Of a DNA stretch of 64,000 bases, positions 25,766-38,011 are shown piece after piece; within the stretch, counting starts at the first letter, position 1, and every line of letters starts with the position of its first letter. Location: positions 2,604,001-2,668,000 of the forward strand of contig NZ_SGXC01000001.1 of NCBI RefSeq assembly GCF_004216695.1. The letters are read 5' to 3'. The notes beneath the pieces are model-generated. The model had not been told where the DNA came from and searched no databases. It saw nothing but the letters and a program-made list of their open reading frames with translations. The translations under genes and the position numbers were made by a program. This DNA comes from Pigmentiphaga kullae. GTDB taxonomy: Bacteria > Pseudomonadota > Gammaproteobacteria > Burkholderiales > Burkholderiaceae_B.

Positions 25766-27997
25766 ATGGCCGCATCCTCATGGCGCCGCGAATGGCTGTC
25801 CAAGCCTCTGTTCCGCTGGGCCTCGCGGGCGCTGCCGACCATGTCGGACACCGAGCGCGAGGCGATCGAGGCGGGGGACGTGTGGTGGGACGCCGACCTG
25901 TTCACCGGCAATCCGGAGTGGCGCCGCCTGCTGGACATGCCGCCGGCCAGGCTCAGCGATGAAGAACGCGCGTTCCTGGAAGGGCCGGTGGCCGAGCTGT
26001 GCGCCATGGTCGACGACTGGCGGGTCAACTGGGAATTGCATGACCTGCCGCCCGACATCTGGGCCTTCCTGAAGGCGCGCAAGTTCTTCGGCATGATCAT
26101 CCCGCGCAAGTACGGCGGCCTGGGATTCTCGGCCTATGCGCATTCCGAGGTCGTGCGGCGGATCTCGACCCGGTCGCTGACGGCGGCGGTCACGGTCATG
26201 GTGCCCAATTCCCTGGGCCCGGGCGAACTGCTGCTGCATTTCGGCACCGACGCCCAGCGCGAGCACTGGCTGCCGCGGCTGGCGGACGGCCGCGACATTC
26301 CGTGCTTCGGGCTGACCAGCCCCGAGGCGGGGTCGGACGCCGCGTCCATGGTGGACCATGGCGTGGTCTGCAAGGGGATGTGGCAGGGGCGCGAGGTGCT
26401 GGGCATGCGGGTGACCTGGCACAAGCGATACATCACGCTGGGGCCGGTCGCGACCGTGCTCGGGCTGGCGTTCAAGCTGCGCGACCCCGACGGGCTGCTG
26501 GGCGAGCGCGAGGACATCGGCATCACCGTCGCGCTGGTGCCCACCGACACGCCGGGAGTGGAGATCGGCCGGCGCCACCTGCCGGCGATGCAGGTGTTCC
26601 AGAACGGCCCGAACCAGGGCAAGGACGTGTTCATTCCCATGGAAGCCGTCATCGGCGGCGCCGAACGGGTGGGGCAGGGCTGGCAGATGCTGATGACGGC
26701 ACTGGCGGCGGGCAGGGGCATTTCCCTGCCTTCGCTGGCGGCGGCCTCGTGCGTGTTCTCGGCGCATACCAGCGGCGCCTATGCGCGGGTGCGCCAGCAG
26801 TTCGGCATTCCGATCGGCAGGTTCGAGGGCGTGCAGGAGAAGCTCGGCCGGATGGCCGCGCTGGCCTACCAGGTGGATGCCGCGCGCCGCCTGACCTGCG
26901 CCGCGCTGGACGCGGGCCACAAGCCCGCCGTGATCTCGGCCATCATGAAATACCACGCCACCGAGCGCATGCGCATCGCGGTGAACGACGCCATGGACAT
27001 CCATGCGGGCAAGGCGGTGATCGACGGCCCGCGCAACTACCTGTCCAACGTCTACCGCGCCATTCCCATCGGCATCACGGTCGAGGGCGCCAATATCCTG
27101 ACACGGTGCCTGATCGTCTTCGGCCAGGGAGCGATCCGGGCGCATCCGTTCCTGATGCGCGAGATGGCGGCGCTGGCCGACAGCGATCCGGCCCGGGGCC
27201 TGGAGGAGTTCGACCGTACCTTCTGGCGCCATGCCGGCCACGCCGTGGGCAACGCGCTGCGCACCTTCGGCCGCGCCTGGACCGGCGGCCGGTTCGCGCC
27301 GGCGCCGCGCTCGGCCGGTCCGGTCGCCCCGTATTACCGCGCGCTGGGCCGCTATGCCTCGGCATTCGCGCTGGTGGCCGACGTGACGCTGGCGACGCTG
27401 GGCGGGGCGCTCAAACGCAAGGAAATGTTGTCTGCGCGGCTGGGCGACATCCTGGCCGAACTGTACCTGCTGTCCGCCGTTCTCAAGCGCTGGCACGACG
27501 AAGGGCGCCAGCCCGACGACCTGCCGCTGGTGCAGTGGTGCATGGAAAGCGGTTTGGCCTCCATCGAGGCGAGCCTGGACGCCGTGCTGGCCAACCTGCC
27601 CGCGCGGGCGGCCGCGGGACTGCTGCGCGTGATCTGCCTGCCTCTGGGCGTGCGCCGGCGCGGCCCGGCGGATACGGTGACCGTGGCCTGCGCCGAGCGG
27701 CTGCTGGAGCCGTCGCCCGCGCGCGATCGGCTGTTGCCGGGCCTGGCCAAGCCGCGCCCGGGCGAGGCGCTGGACCGGCTGGCGCAGGCCTTCGCGCTGG
27801 CGGCGCGCGCCGCGCCGGTCCTGGACGGCCTGCGCCATGCCGGCATCCGCGACTGGCGCGAAGGCGTGCGCGCCGGCAAGGTGGACGCGGCCCAGGCTTC
27901 GATGCTCGAAGACCTGGAGCGCGCCGTTGCCGACGTCGTCGAGGTGGACAGTTTCGACCCCGCGGAACTGGCCGGAAAGCGCGTGGCGCAAGGCTGA
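25766..27997 (+). CDS. FadE-like acyl-CoA dehydrogenase
   Basis: A 743-residue flavoenzyme of the FadE type, which carries out the first step of fatty-acid beta-oxidation (acyl-CoA to trans-2-enoyl-CoA, electrons to ETF). The acyl-CoA dehydrogenase core is clear: FGLTSPEAGSDAASM, then GRGISLPSLAAASC, then QFGIPIGRFEGVQEKL. It is followed by the extra C-terminal domain of about 280 residues seen in FadE. It is slightly shorter than E. coli FadE (about 814) because the N-terminal membrane part is brief. An AAGGAG Shine-Dalgarno lies 7 bases before the ATG. It is a single gene; about 100 bases downstream begins the ectoine-cluster promoter. Confidence 0.92.
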   Translation: MAASSWRREWLSKPLFRWASRALPTMSDTEREAIEAGDVWWDADLFTGNPEWRRLLDMPPARLSDEERAFLEGPVAELCAMVDDWRVNWELHDLPPDIWAFLKARKFFGMIIPRKYGGLGFSAYAHSEVVRRISTRSLTAAVTVMVPNSLGPGELLLHFGTDAQREHWLPRLADGRDIPCFGLTSPEAGSDAASMVDHGVVCKGMWQGREVLGMRVTWHKRYITLGPVATVLGLAFKLRDPDGLLGEREDIGITVALVPTDTPGVEIGRRHLPAMQVFQNGPNQGKDVFIPMEAVIGGAERVGQGWQMLMTALAAGRGISLPSLAAASCVFSAHTSGAYARVRQQFGIPIGRFEGVQEKLGRMAALAYQVDAARRLTCAALDAGHKPAVISAIMKYHATERMRIAVNDAMDIHAGKAVIDGPRNYLSNVYRAIPIGITVEGANILTRCLIVFGQGAIRAHPFLMREMAALADSDPARGLEEFDRTFWRHAGHAVGNALRTFGRAWTGGRFAPAPRSAGPVAPYYRALGRYASAFALVADVTLATLGGALKRKEMLSARLGDILAELYLLSAVLKRWHDEGRQPDDLPLVQWCMESGLASIEASLDAVLANLPARAAAGLLRVICLPLGVRRRGPADTVTVACAERLLEPSPARDRLLPGLAKPRPGEALDRLAQAFALAARAAPVLDGLRHAGIRDWREGVRAGKVDAAQASMLEDLERAVADVVEVDSFDPAELAGKRVAQG

Positions 27998-28093
27998 ACG
28001 CCAGTTTTTCACGTTTCAGCGGGATGTCAGCGGAATCGAAGCGGATAAGGGTAATTTCGGAGCCGTTGACATCGAAATCCAGGGGCCGCAGGG

Positions 28094-28122
28094 TTGACAT
28101 CCGTAGTCTTTCTGACTAGAAT
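28094..28122 (+). promoter_or_regulatory. strong sigma-70-type promoter of the marR-ect operon
   Basis: TTGACA (28094-28099), a 17-base spacer and TAGAAT (28117-28122) give an almost perfect housekeeping promoter, with a start expected near 28129. A second TTGACAT copy occurs about 26 bases upstream (28068) without a matching -10. Confidence 0.75.
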
Positions 28123-28141
28123 GATTTGAGTTGAAATCATT
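28120..28141. promoter_or_regulatory. MarR (EctR-like) operator over the ect -10 box
   Basis: Perfect 8-base arms AATGATTT and AAATCATT separated by 6 bases. The left arm overlaps the -10 box and the site spans the expected start point. This placement fits repression by the MarR protein encoded next, as described for EctR in other ectoine producers. Confidence 0.65.
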
Positions 28142-28201
28142 GCTCTACATTCATTTGTGGGCAGTGATTTTTTTTCACTACGCACTTTCGATTTCCTGGA
28201 C

Positions 28202-28729
28202 ATGGACCACATCGGCTCGGCTGCGGACACGGGCGTCAACTACAACCTGCGCATCCTGCGGGCCTTGCGCCGCATCACGCGCAACATCGCGCTGCATTCC
28301 AAGCAACTGGCTGCCTGCAGCCACATCACCGCGCCGCAACTGGTCTGTCTCCTGGCCGTGATCGAGTCGGGGCCGCTCACGGCCACCGCCATCAGCCGTG
28401 AAATCTCGGTCAGTCCGAGCACGGTCGTCGGCATCCTCGACCGGCTGGAGGAAAAGGGCTGGATCAAGCGGGAGCGCAGCAGGGAAGACCGCCGCACGGT
28501 CCTGGTGTCGGCCACCGACGCTGGCCGCGAGGTGGCCAGCCAGGCGCCTTCGCCGCTGCAGAAAACGCTGGCCGACGCCCTGGGCGCGCTGCCGGAACTG
28601 GAACAGGCCACGATCACGCTCTCGCTCGAGCGCATCGTCAGCCTGATGGAGCACCCCGGTTCGGACACCTCGCCCATCCTGGACATCAATGCATCGGATA
28701 CGTCTCCGGAGTCGGGCCTGGCGGTTTGA
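28202..28729 (+). CDS. MarR-family regulator of the ectoine operon (EctR-like)
   Basis: A 175-residue winged-helix regulator. The DNA-binding helices read TAPQLVCLLAVIESGPLTATAISREISVSPSTVVGILDRLEEKGWIKR, with the wing at RSREDRRTVLVSATDAG. It is the first gene of the ect operon, 67 bases before ectA, a position used by EctR repressors in other bacteria. I prefer the ATG at 28202 because the protein then starts just before the conserved helices; a GTG at 28157 would add 15 residues encoded partly by a T8 run. Neither start has a strong Shine-Dalgarno. It probably represses the operon at low osmolarity. Confidence 0.85.
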   Translation: MDHIGSAADTGVNYNLRILRALRRITRNIALHSKQLAACSHITAPQLVCLLAVIESGPLTATAISREISVSPSTVVGILDRLEEKGWIKRERSREDRRTVLVSATDAGREVASQAPSPLQKTLADALGALPELEQATITLSLERIVSLMEHPGSDTSPILDINASDTSPESGLAV

Positions 28730-28796
28730 TCCCGGAGCCATCAACCCAGTGCGTCGCCGCGGGGCGGCGGCGTACGAAACATAGGAGGGTCGGAGT

Positions 28797-31137
<2,341 letters not shown>

Positions 31138-31209
31138 CGGCCAGACCGCGGCAAGGGGCCGAGCCCGCCGGCGGGCGGGGCGGCCCCCCATGAGAAAAGG
31201 AGGACAACC

Positions 31210-32142
31210 ATGATTACTCCCGCACGCGATATCTATTCCTCGCGCGCCGACCGCGCAGCCGGCATCGTGCAGCGGCGCGACCCCGTGGTGTACGGCAGCG
31301 CCAAGGTGGAGCCGGGCTCGGGCCTGGATGCCGAACAACTGAGCGGCTACGAGCGCAACGGCTACATCCTGCTGAAGAATTTCTTCTCGGCGCAGGAAAC
31401 GCAGGCCCTGAAGCGCGAGGTCGAACGGCTGGTGCGCGATCCGGCCATCCGCCGCCGCGAGGAAGCCATCACCGAGAAGGGCACCGACGTCGTCCGGTCG
31501 GTGTTCATGGTCCACAAGCTGAGCAAGCTGCTCGGCCGGATGTCCCAGGACATGCGGTTGGCCAATATCGCCAGGCAGATCCTGGGTTCCGACGTCTATA
31601 TCCATCAGTCGCGCGCCAACATGAAGCCGGGCTTCAAGGGCAAGGAGTTCTACTGGCACTCGGACTTCGAGACCTGGCACGTGGAAGACGGCATGCCGGC
31701 CATGCGGGCGCTGAGCTGCTCGGTGCTGCTGACCGACAACGACGCCAGCAACGGGCCGCTGATGGTGGTGCCCGGCTCGCACCGGCAGTTCGTCTCGTGC
31801 GTGGGCGAGACCCCGCAGGACCACTACAAGCAGTCGCTGAAGAAGCAGGAATACGGCGTGCCCGACCCCGTCAGCCTGCAACTGCTGGTGGACCAGGGCG
31901 GCATCGACGTGCTGTCGGCGCCCGCCGGTTCGGTCGTGTTTTTCGACTGCAACATCATGCACGGCTCGAACAGCAACATCTCGCCCTATCCGCGATCGAA
32001 CGTGTTCATGGTGTATAACAGCGTGGAAAATACCCTGAACCCCCCCAGGTACGGCCTGAATCCGCGGCCGGAGTTCATCGCCACGCGCGAAAGCTTCGCG
32101 CCCATCCAGGCGGTGGAGCCCGGCTACCTGCGGTCGGTCTGA
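31210..32142 (+). CDS. ectD: ectoine 5-hydroxylase
   Basis: A 310-residue Fe(II)/2-oxoglutarate dioxygenase that hydroxylates ectoine to 5-hydroxyectoine. The EctD consensus FYWHSDFETWHVEDGMPAMRALSCS carries the iron ligands His and Asp and ectoine contacts. SNGPLMVVPGSH and the later histidine in DCNIMHGSNSNISPYPRSN complete the facial triad and 2-oxoglutarate site. It is the last gene of the marR-ectABCD operon, so this strain should make hydroxyectoine as well as ectoine. A strong hairpin follows 20 bases after the stop. Confidence 0.96.
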   Translation: MITPARDIYSSRADRAAGIVQRRDPVVYGSAKVEPGSGLDAEQLSGYERNGYILLKNFFSAQETQALKREVERLVRDPAIRRREEAITEKGTDVVRSVFMVHKLSKLLGRMSQDMRLANIARQILGSDVYIHQSRANMKPGFKGKEFYWHSDFETWHVEDGMPAMRALSCSVLLTDNDASNGPLMVVPGSHRQFVSCVGETPQDHYKQSLKKQEYGVPDPVSLQLLVDQGGIDVLSAPAGSVVFFDCNIMHGSNSNISPYPRSNVFMVYNSVENTLNPPRYGLNPRPEFIATRESFAPIQAVEPGYLRSV

Positions 32143-32162
32143 CGCCGCGCCGTCGGTCCGAC

Positions 32163-32192
32163 CCGCAAGGGCGCCTTCGGGCGCCCTTGCGG
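32163..32192 (+). terminator. terminator-like hairpin after ectD
   Basis: Arms CCGCAAGGGCGCC and GGCGCCCTTGCGG pair perfectly (13 bases) and close on a TTCG loop (C-UUCG-G in RNA), an exceptionally stable tetraloop. No clear T-run follows. It separates the ect operon from panD. Confidence 0.65.
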
Positions 32193-32277
32193 CAGGAGGC
32201 GGCGCCGGACCGGTACGGCCGGGATCGGGTATAAACGCACCTGGCCGTCTGCGGCCGCTTCCTAGGACACCCGAGTT

Positions 32278-32643
32278 ATGCAACGCATCATGCTTCGCGC
32301 CAAGATTCACCGTGTCGCGGTGACTCAGGCCGATCTGAACTATGAAGGCTCGTGCGGAATCGACGAAGATTTCCTCGATGCCGCCGGCATGAAAGAGTAC
32401 GAGCGCATCGAGCTCTACAACATCAACAACGGCGAGCGCTTCTCCACCTACATCATCAAGGGCAAGCGCGGCAGCGGCGAGATCTCGCTGAACGGCGCGG
32501 CCGCCCGGCGCGCCCACGTGGGCGACCTGATGATCATCTGCACCTACGGCCCCATGACGGACGCCGAAGCGGCCGAGCACAAGCCCATCGTGGTCCTGGT
32601 CGACGAGAACAACCGCATCAAAGAAGTGATCCGGAAGTCCTGA
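32278..32643 (+). CDS. panD: aspartate 1-decarboxylase proenzyme
   Basis: A 121-residue pyruvoyl enzyme that converts L-aspartate to beta-alanine for pantothenate and CoA synthesis. [29 protein letters not shown] contains the self-cleavage site between Gly and Ser (G-SCGID), which generates the pyruvoyl group. The [21 protein letters not shown] and [17 protein letters not shown] segments are conserved. A TATAAA element at 32230-32235 may be its -10 box, though I see no convincing -35. The LysE-type gene follows after 16 bases. Confidence 0.95.
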   Translation: MQRIMLRAKIHRVAVTQADLNYEGSCGIDEDFLDAAGMKEYERIELYNINNGERFSTYIIKGKRGSGEISLNGAAARRAHVGDLMIICTYGPMTDAEAAEHKPIVVLVDENNRIKEVIRKS

Positions 32644-32659
32644 GCCTGCCGGTGCGCCG

Positions 32660-33274
32660 ATGCAGGCCGATCTGCTGCTCTTTCTTTCCCTGTCGGTGGG
32701 CGTGACCATCGCCCCCGGCCCGGACAACCTCCAGGTACTCGCCCGTTCCCTCAGCCAGGGCCGCGCCGCCGGCATCGCCGCCGCGCTGGGCTTCGCTTCG
32801 GGCTGTCTGTTCCACACCACCCTGGCCGTGCTGGGCGTGGCGGCGCTGCTCAAGGCGTCGCCCATGGCGTTCGACGCCATCCGCCTGGCCGGCGCCGCCT
32901 ACCTGATGTGGCTGGCGGTGCAGGTGCTGCGCAGCCGGGGCGGCTTCTCGCCCACGGGCGGCCCGCCGCCGCTCGGCTTCGCGCGCATCTTCGGCCAGAG
33001 CGTGCTGGCCAACATGCTGAACCCCAAGGTCACGCTGTTCTTCGTGGTCTTCCTGCCCCAGTTCGTCAATCCCTGGGTCGGGCATCCCGATTGGCAGATG
33101 CTGTGGCTGGGGGTGATCTTCATGATCCAGGCGGCGGTGGTGTTCTGCCTGATCGCCTGGTTCGCCGGCCTGCTGGGGCAGTTGCTCCGGCGCCGCCCCC
33201 AGGTGGGCGTGTGGCTGGACCGGCTGGCGGGCCTCATTTTCCTGTTCCTGGCGGTACGCATCGTGTGGGAGTAG
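32660..33274 (+). CDS. LysE/RhtB-family amino-acid exporter
   Basis: A 204-residue inner-membrane protein with about six hydrophobic segments. The family opening TIAPGPDNLQVLARSLSQGRAAGIAAALGFASG and the NPKVTLFFVVFLPQFV segment mark it as LysE/RhtB type. Such proteins export amino acids (lysine, threonine, homoserine and relatives). It lies 16 bases after panD and is probably co-transcribed with it. The 3' end overlaps the convergent epimerase-like gene by 41 bases. The substrate is not predictable. Confidence 0.9.
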   Translation: MQADLLLFLSLSVGVTIAPGPDNLQVLARSLSQGRAAGIAAALGFASGCLFHTTLAVLGVAALLKASPMAFDAIRLAGAAYLMWLAVQVLRSRGGFSPTGGPPPLGFARIFGQSVLANMLNPKVTLFFVVFLPQFVNPWVGHPDWQMLWLGVIFMIQAAVVFCLIAWFAGLLGQLLRRRPQVGVWLDRLAGLIFLFLAVRIVWE

Positions 33275-34319
33275 GACGCCCTGCGGCGAACCACTCATCC
33301 AGGGCATGCCGCACGGTGGGATGGCGCAGGCGCACACGCAATTCGTCCACCAGGCGGCGGTTGTCCAGGCGCCGGGATTCCTGCATGAAGGACCACATCG
33401 CCGGGCTGACCGCGGCGCGAACCTGCGCCGCCGGCAGGCTGGGCGGCCGGGGCAGGCCGGCGGCGTCGGCGACGGCGTCGAAGTAGTCGCCCATCTTCAG
33501 GTCCTGGCCGTCGGCGGCATGCACGATGCGCTGCGGCCGGCCACGATACAGGGCCGCTTCCAAGGCGCGGGCGAGATCGCCGATCTCGATATGGTTGGTG
33601 TAGACGTCTTCACCGGGAGCCAGGCGCGGCAGGCCGGTACGCAGCCTCTCCAGCGGCAGCCGGTCGCGGCCGTAGATACCGGGGATACGCAGCACGATGG
33701 CGCGCCAGGAGGCCAGGCCCAGGTGCGCCTGGCGGGCGCGCGCCGGGCCGGGAGAGCGCCAGGCGGCCTCGGCCGCCACCCGGCGCCGGCCCCGGGGCGA
33801 GGCGGGGCGCACGGGCGCCGTCTCGGACAGCCTGCGGCCTCGCGCATCGCCATAGACGCCGGTCGTGCTGGCATAGACCACCGTGATGGGCCTGGTCGCC
33901 CGGGCCAGGGCGCCGCTGCGCGGTTTGGCTACAATGGCGGCATGCCGGATTTGCCGTGGGCCAGGGCCCATCGCGGCCGGCCTGGCGCGCGCCTTCGAGG
34001 CCGGTCGCCGCAGGACGGCAGCCAGCCGGCGCGAGCGCGGATCGCCTTCGCCCTGCCCGGGTGGAGGAGCCAGCACCAGGATGTCGGCGGCCAGTCCGCG
34101 CAGGCGGGCCAGTTGCCGCGGGCAGTCCAGGTTGCCCAGCAGCGGAACGGCGCCCGCGGCGCGCAGCTCGGGCAGCCGCCCGGGGCTGGACGTCAGCGCG
34201 AAGACCCGCTTGCGGCCCGCCAGCCGCTCCAGGACGTGCATGCCCGTGTCGCCGCAGCCTACGATCAAAAGGCGTGGGCGACCCAGGCGCGCGGCATGCG
34301 CGGGCTGCGGGATATTCAT
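33234..34319 (-). CDS. NAD-dependent epimerase/dehydratase-family protein (YeeZ-like)
   Basis: A 361-residue Rossmann-fold protein. It starts with RLLIVGCGDTGMHVLERLAG, a dinucleotide-binding fingerprint. A Y-containing ITVVYASTTGVYGD segment (the TTGVYG motif of the YeeZ/extended SDR group) and VLRIPGIYGRDRLP follow. Between the N-terminal part and ASTTGVYG lie about 39 extra arginine- and alanine-rich residues (104-142) that are not part of the fold I know, so this region may be an insertion. The reaction is unknown. It is leftward and convergent with lysE, with a 41-base overlap. The start is 32 bases from the divergent reductase start. Confidence 0.78.
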   Translation of the reverse strand: MNIPQPAHAARLGRPRLLIVGCGDTGMHVLERLAGRKRVFALTSSPGRLPELRAAGAVPLLGNLDCPRQLARLRGLAADILVLAPPPGQGEGDPRSRRLAAVLRRPASKARARPAAMGPGPRQIRHAAIVAKPRSGALARATRPITVVYASTTGVYGDARGRRLSETAPVRPASPRGRRRVAAEAAWRSPGPARARQAHLGLASWRAIVLRIPGIYGRDRLPLERLRTGLPRLAPGEDVYTNHIEIGDLARALEAALYRGRPQRIVHAADGQDLKMGDYFDAVADAAGLPRPPSLPAAQVRAAVSPAMWSFMQESRRLDNRRLVDELRVRLRHPTVRHALDEWFAAGRPTPTRCVPPGTGK

Positions 34320-34351
34320 CGTATTTCCATCGTTTTCATAGGATCCAGGTG

Positions 34352-35398
34352 ATGAGTCATCAGGTCACCGTTCTGCCCAGCGGTCATCGGTTCACGGTCG
34401 AACAGGGCCAGACCGTGCTCGATGCGGCGCTGCAGGCAGGCGTAATGTTGCCCTATAGCTGCAAGAATGGGGCATGTTCGTCGTGCAAGGGCAAGCTGGT
34501 CGCGGGCGAGATCGAGCTCGGACCCCACCAGGCCCAGACGCTGACGCCCGAGGAGGCCGAACTGGGCCTGACCCTGTTCTGCGTGGCGCGCCCGCTGACC
34601 GACCTCACCATCGAGGCGCGCGAGGTCATGGGCATCGCCGACATTCCCATCCGCAAGATGCCCTGCCGCGTCCAGGGCCTGGCCGAGGCGGCGCCCGATG
34701 TGCGCATCGTCCGCCTGCAGCTGCCGGCCACCGAGCAGCTGCGTTTCAACGCCGGGCAGTACGTCGAGATCATCATGAAGGATGGCCGGCGCCGCTCGTA
34801 CTCCATGGCCAACGCGCCCCACGAGGAAGGCGGGCTGGTGCTGCACATCCGCCACCTGCCCGGCGGGGCGTTCACCGACCACGTGTTCGGCGCGGGCGCG
34901 ACCCAGTTGAAGGAGCGCGACATCCTGCGCTTCGAGGGGCCGTTCGGTTCGTTCTTCCTGCGCGAGGACAGCCACAAGCCCATCGTCATGGTGGCCAGCG
35001 GCACCGGCTTCGCGCCCATCAGGGCGATGGTCGAGCACATGATCTACAAGGACATGTGCCGCCCGGTCCACCTGTACTGGGGCGGCCGCCGCCCGCGCGA
35101 CCTGTACATGGACGAGGCCGCCCGGGAATGGGCCCGTATCCGCCCCGACTTCCGCTACGTGCCCGTGGTGTCGGACGCGCTGCCCGAGGACGCCTGGACC
35201 GGCCGCACGGGCTTCGTGCACCAGGCGGTGATGGCCGACCTGCCCGATCTGTCCGGCCACCAGGTATACGCCTGCGGGGCTCCCATCGTGGTGGAATCGG
35301 CGCATAGGGATTTTGTACAACAGTGCGGACTGCCCGATGACGAGTTTTATGCGGACTCTTTCACGTCCGAGGCAGACATCGCCCGCAACACGGTGTAA
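34352..35398 (+). CDS. [2Fe-2S] ferredoxin-NAD(P)H reductase (CDP-6-deoxyglucoseen-reductase-like)
   Basis: A 348-residue electron-transfer protein with three parts. An N-terminal plant-type ferredoxin domain has the cluster ligands in YSCKNGACSSCKGKL plus a later cysteine in LFCVARPL. An FAD domain contains RRSYSMANAP. An NAD-binding domain contains VMVASGTGFAPIRAMVEH and ends with YACGAPIVV. The fold matches CDP-6-deoxy-delta-3,4-glucoseen reductase and the reductase parts of oxygenases. In Burkholderiales this gene is usually found away from sugar genes, so its oxidoreductase partner is uncertain. A rho-independent terminator follows within 10 bases. Confidence 0.87.
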   Translation: MSHQVTVLPSGHRFTVEQGQTVLDAALQAGVMLPYSCKNGACSSCKGKLVAGEIELGPHQAQTLTPEEAELGLTLFCVARPLTDLTIEAREVMGIADIPIRKMPCRVQGLAEAAPDVRIVRLQLPATEQLRFNAGQYVEIIMKDGRRRSYSMANAPHEEGGLVLHIRHLPGGAFTDHVFGAGATQLKERDILRFEGPFGSFFLREDSHKPIVMVASGTGFAPIRAMVEHMIYKDMCRPVHLYWGGRRPRDLYMDEAAREWARIRPDFRYVPVVSDALPEDAWTGRTGFVHQAVMADLPDLSGHQVYACGAPIVVESAHRDFVQQCGLPDDEFYADSFTSEADIARNTV

Positions 35399-35408
35399 TG
35401 TTTATCGA

Positions 35409-35429
35409 CCCGCCGCGTCGGCGGGTTTT
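35409..35429 (+). terminator. rho-independent terminator after the ferredoxin-type reductase
   Basis: CCCGCCG-CGT-CGGCGGG followed by TTTT. A 7-base GC stem with a 3-base loop lies 10 bases after the stop codon. Confidence 0.75.
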
Positions 35430-35467
35430 CCATTTTCCGCCCCCCGGGCACGCAAGGAGTTTGAGTC

Positions 35468-36658
<1,191 letters not shown>

Positions 36659-36698
36659 TCCCGGCGCCCGGGCAGCCGGGCCGCCGCCGTCACGCGCA

Positions 36699-36732
36699 GC
36701 CCCTCGCTTCGTTCCGGAGCGGGGGGCTTTTT
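36699..36732 (+). terminator. rho-independent terminator after argD
   Basis: Arms GCCCCTCGCT and AGCGGGGGGC (nine of ten positions paired plus one G-T) around a 9-base loop, followed directly by TTTTT. It lies 40 bases after the argD stop. Confidence 0.8.
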
Positions 36733-36750
36733 CATGGATGAATGTTAGGG

Positions 36751-36768
36751 TAATCAACTAGTTGATTA
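36751..36768. promoter_or_regulatory. perfect 18-base operator palindrome before the ABC-P450 operon
   Basis: TAATCAACTAGTTGATTA is a perfect palindrome in the 177-base interval between argD and the importer operon, about 68 bases before the first start codon. It suits a dimeric MarR or TetR repressor. The operon encodes a MarR protein at 42927, the simplest candidate ligand-responsive repressor. Confidence 0.6.
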
Positions 36769-36835
36769 ACCAACTTTCTTGCCACAGAATCGCCCTCACT
36801 GCAAAAAATTCGCCACGAGACGAGGAGCAGGAGAC

Positions 36836-37999
36836 ATGAGGAAGCTGATAGGCGGGGCCATCGCGGCCGCGGCCGTGTTCTGTGCCGCCCAGGCGCAGGC
36901 GGCGACGATCAAGGTGGGCGTCATCGGGCCGTTCTCGGGGCCGTTCGCCCATTACGGCAAGCTCTACAAGGACAGCGTGGAGGCCTACCTGGCGAGCCAG
37001 GGCGGCAAGTTCGGCGGCCACGAGGTACAGGTGCTGTATCGCGACAACGGCGGCCCCAATCCCAGCGGGACGCGGGCGCTGGCGCAGGAGCTGATCGTCA
37101 AGGACAAGGTCGATTACCTGGGCGGCTTCGTCTTCACGCCCAATGCGATGGCGGTGGCGCCGCTCATCACGCAATCGAAGACGCCCACGGTCATCTTCAA
37201 CGCCGCGACGTCCGACATCACCGAGAAGTCGCCTTACTTCATCCGTACCTCGTACACCCTCTGGCAGGTGACGGTTCCCGCCGCGCGCTGGGCCCACAAG
37301 CAGGGCAAGCGCAAGATGGTCACGGCGGTGACGGACTACGCGCCCGGCGTCGATGCCGAGACGGCTTTCAAAGCCGAGTTCGCCAAGCTTGGCGGCGCGG
37401 TGGTCGAGTCCATCCGCATGCCCATCAGCACCACCGATTTCGCGCCTTTCGTGCAGCGGATCAAGGCCAGCGGCGCACAGGGCGTCTATGTCTTCCTGCC
37501 CGGCGGGCCGCCCAACCTGGGGTTCGTGAAGGCCTACAACGAGAACGGGCTGCGCGCGGCCGGCATCGATTTCCTGGGGTCGGCCGAGACCGATGAATTC
37601 GACCTGCAGAAGTTCGGCGACGCGGCGCTGGGCCTGACCACCGCGTTCCACTACTCGGCCGCGCACGACTCCGATGCCAACCGCAAGTTCGTCCAGGCGC
37701 TACGCGGGCAGAGCAAGGATGCGATCGCGAACTACGCATCGGTGGGCGCCTGGGACGGGATGGCCGTCATCCACAAGATGGTCGAGGCCACCGGTGGCAA
37801 GCGAGACGGCGCGGCGGCGATCGAGGCGGCCCGCAAGCTGTCCTGGGAAAGCCCGCGCGGACCCGTGTCCATCGACCCGGCCACGCGCCACGTGACCCAG
37901 AACGTCTACCTGCGCAAGGTCGAGCGCAGCGGCGGCGAACTGATCAACAGGGAAGTCGAGAACTTCGGGCCGCAGCCGGACTTCGGGTTCAGGAAGTAG
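36836..37999 (+). CDS. branched-chain/aromatic ABC importer, periplasmic binding protein
   Basis: A 387-residue type I periplasmic receptor (LivK/HmgA-like family). A signal peptide ends at AAQAQA-ATIKVG. The mature start IKVGVIGPFSGPFAHYGK is typical. The body contains NAAT and EFDLQKFGDAALGLTTAFHYS segments of the family. An AGGAGACATG Shine-Dalgarno supports the start at 36836. Such receptors in aromatic-degrading bacteria often bind benzoates or other aromatic acids rather than leucine. Its operon continues with permeases, ATPases and a P450 system, which favours an aromatic ligand. That ligand assignment is inference. Confidence 0.92.
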   Translation: MRKLIGGAIAAAAVFCAAQAQAATIKVGVIGPFSGPFAHYGKLYKDSVEAYLASQGGKFGGHEVQVLYRDNGGPNPSGTRALAQELIVKDKVDYLGGFVFTPNAMAVAPLITQSKTPTVIFNAATSDITEKSPYFIRTSYTLWQVTVPAARWAHKQGKRKMVTAVTDYAPGVDAETAFKAEFAKLGGAVVESIRMPISTTDFAPFVQRIKASGAQGVYVFLPGGPPNLGFVKAYNENGLRAAGIDFLGSAETDEFDLQKFGDAALGLTTAFHYSAAHDSDANRKFVQALRGQSKDAIANYASVGAWDGMAVIHKMVEATGGKRDGAAAIEAARKLSWESPRGPVSIDPATRHVTQNVYLRKVERSGGELINREVENFGPQPDFGFRK

Positions 38000-38011
38000 G
38001 GCGCCGCCGCC

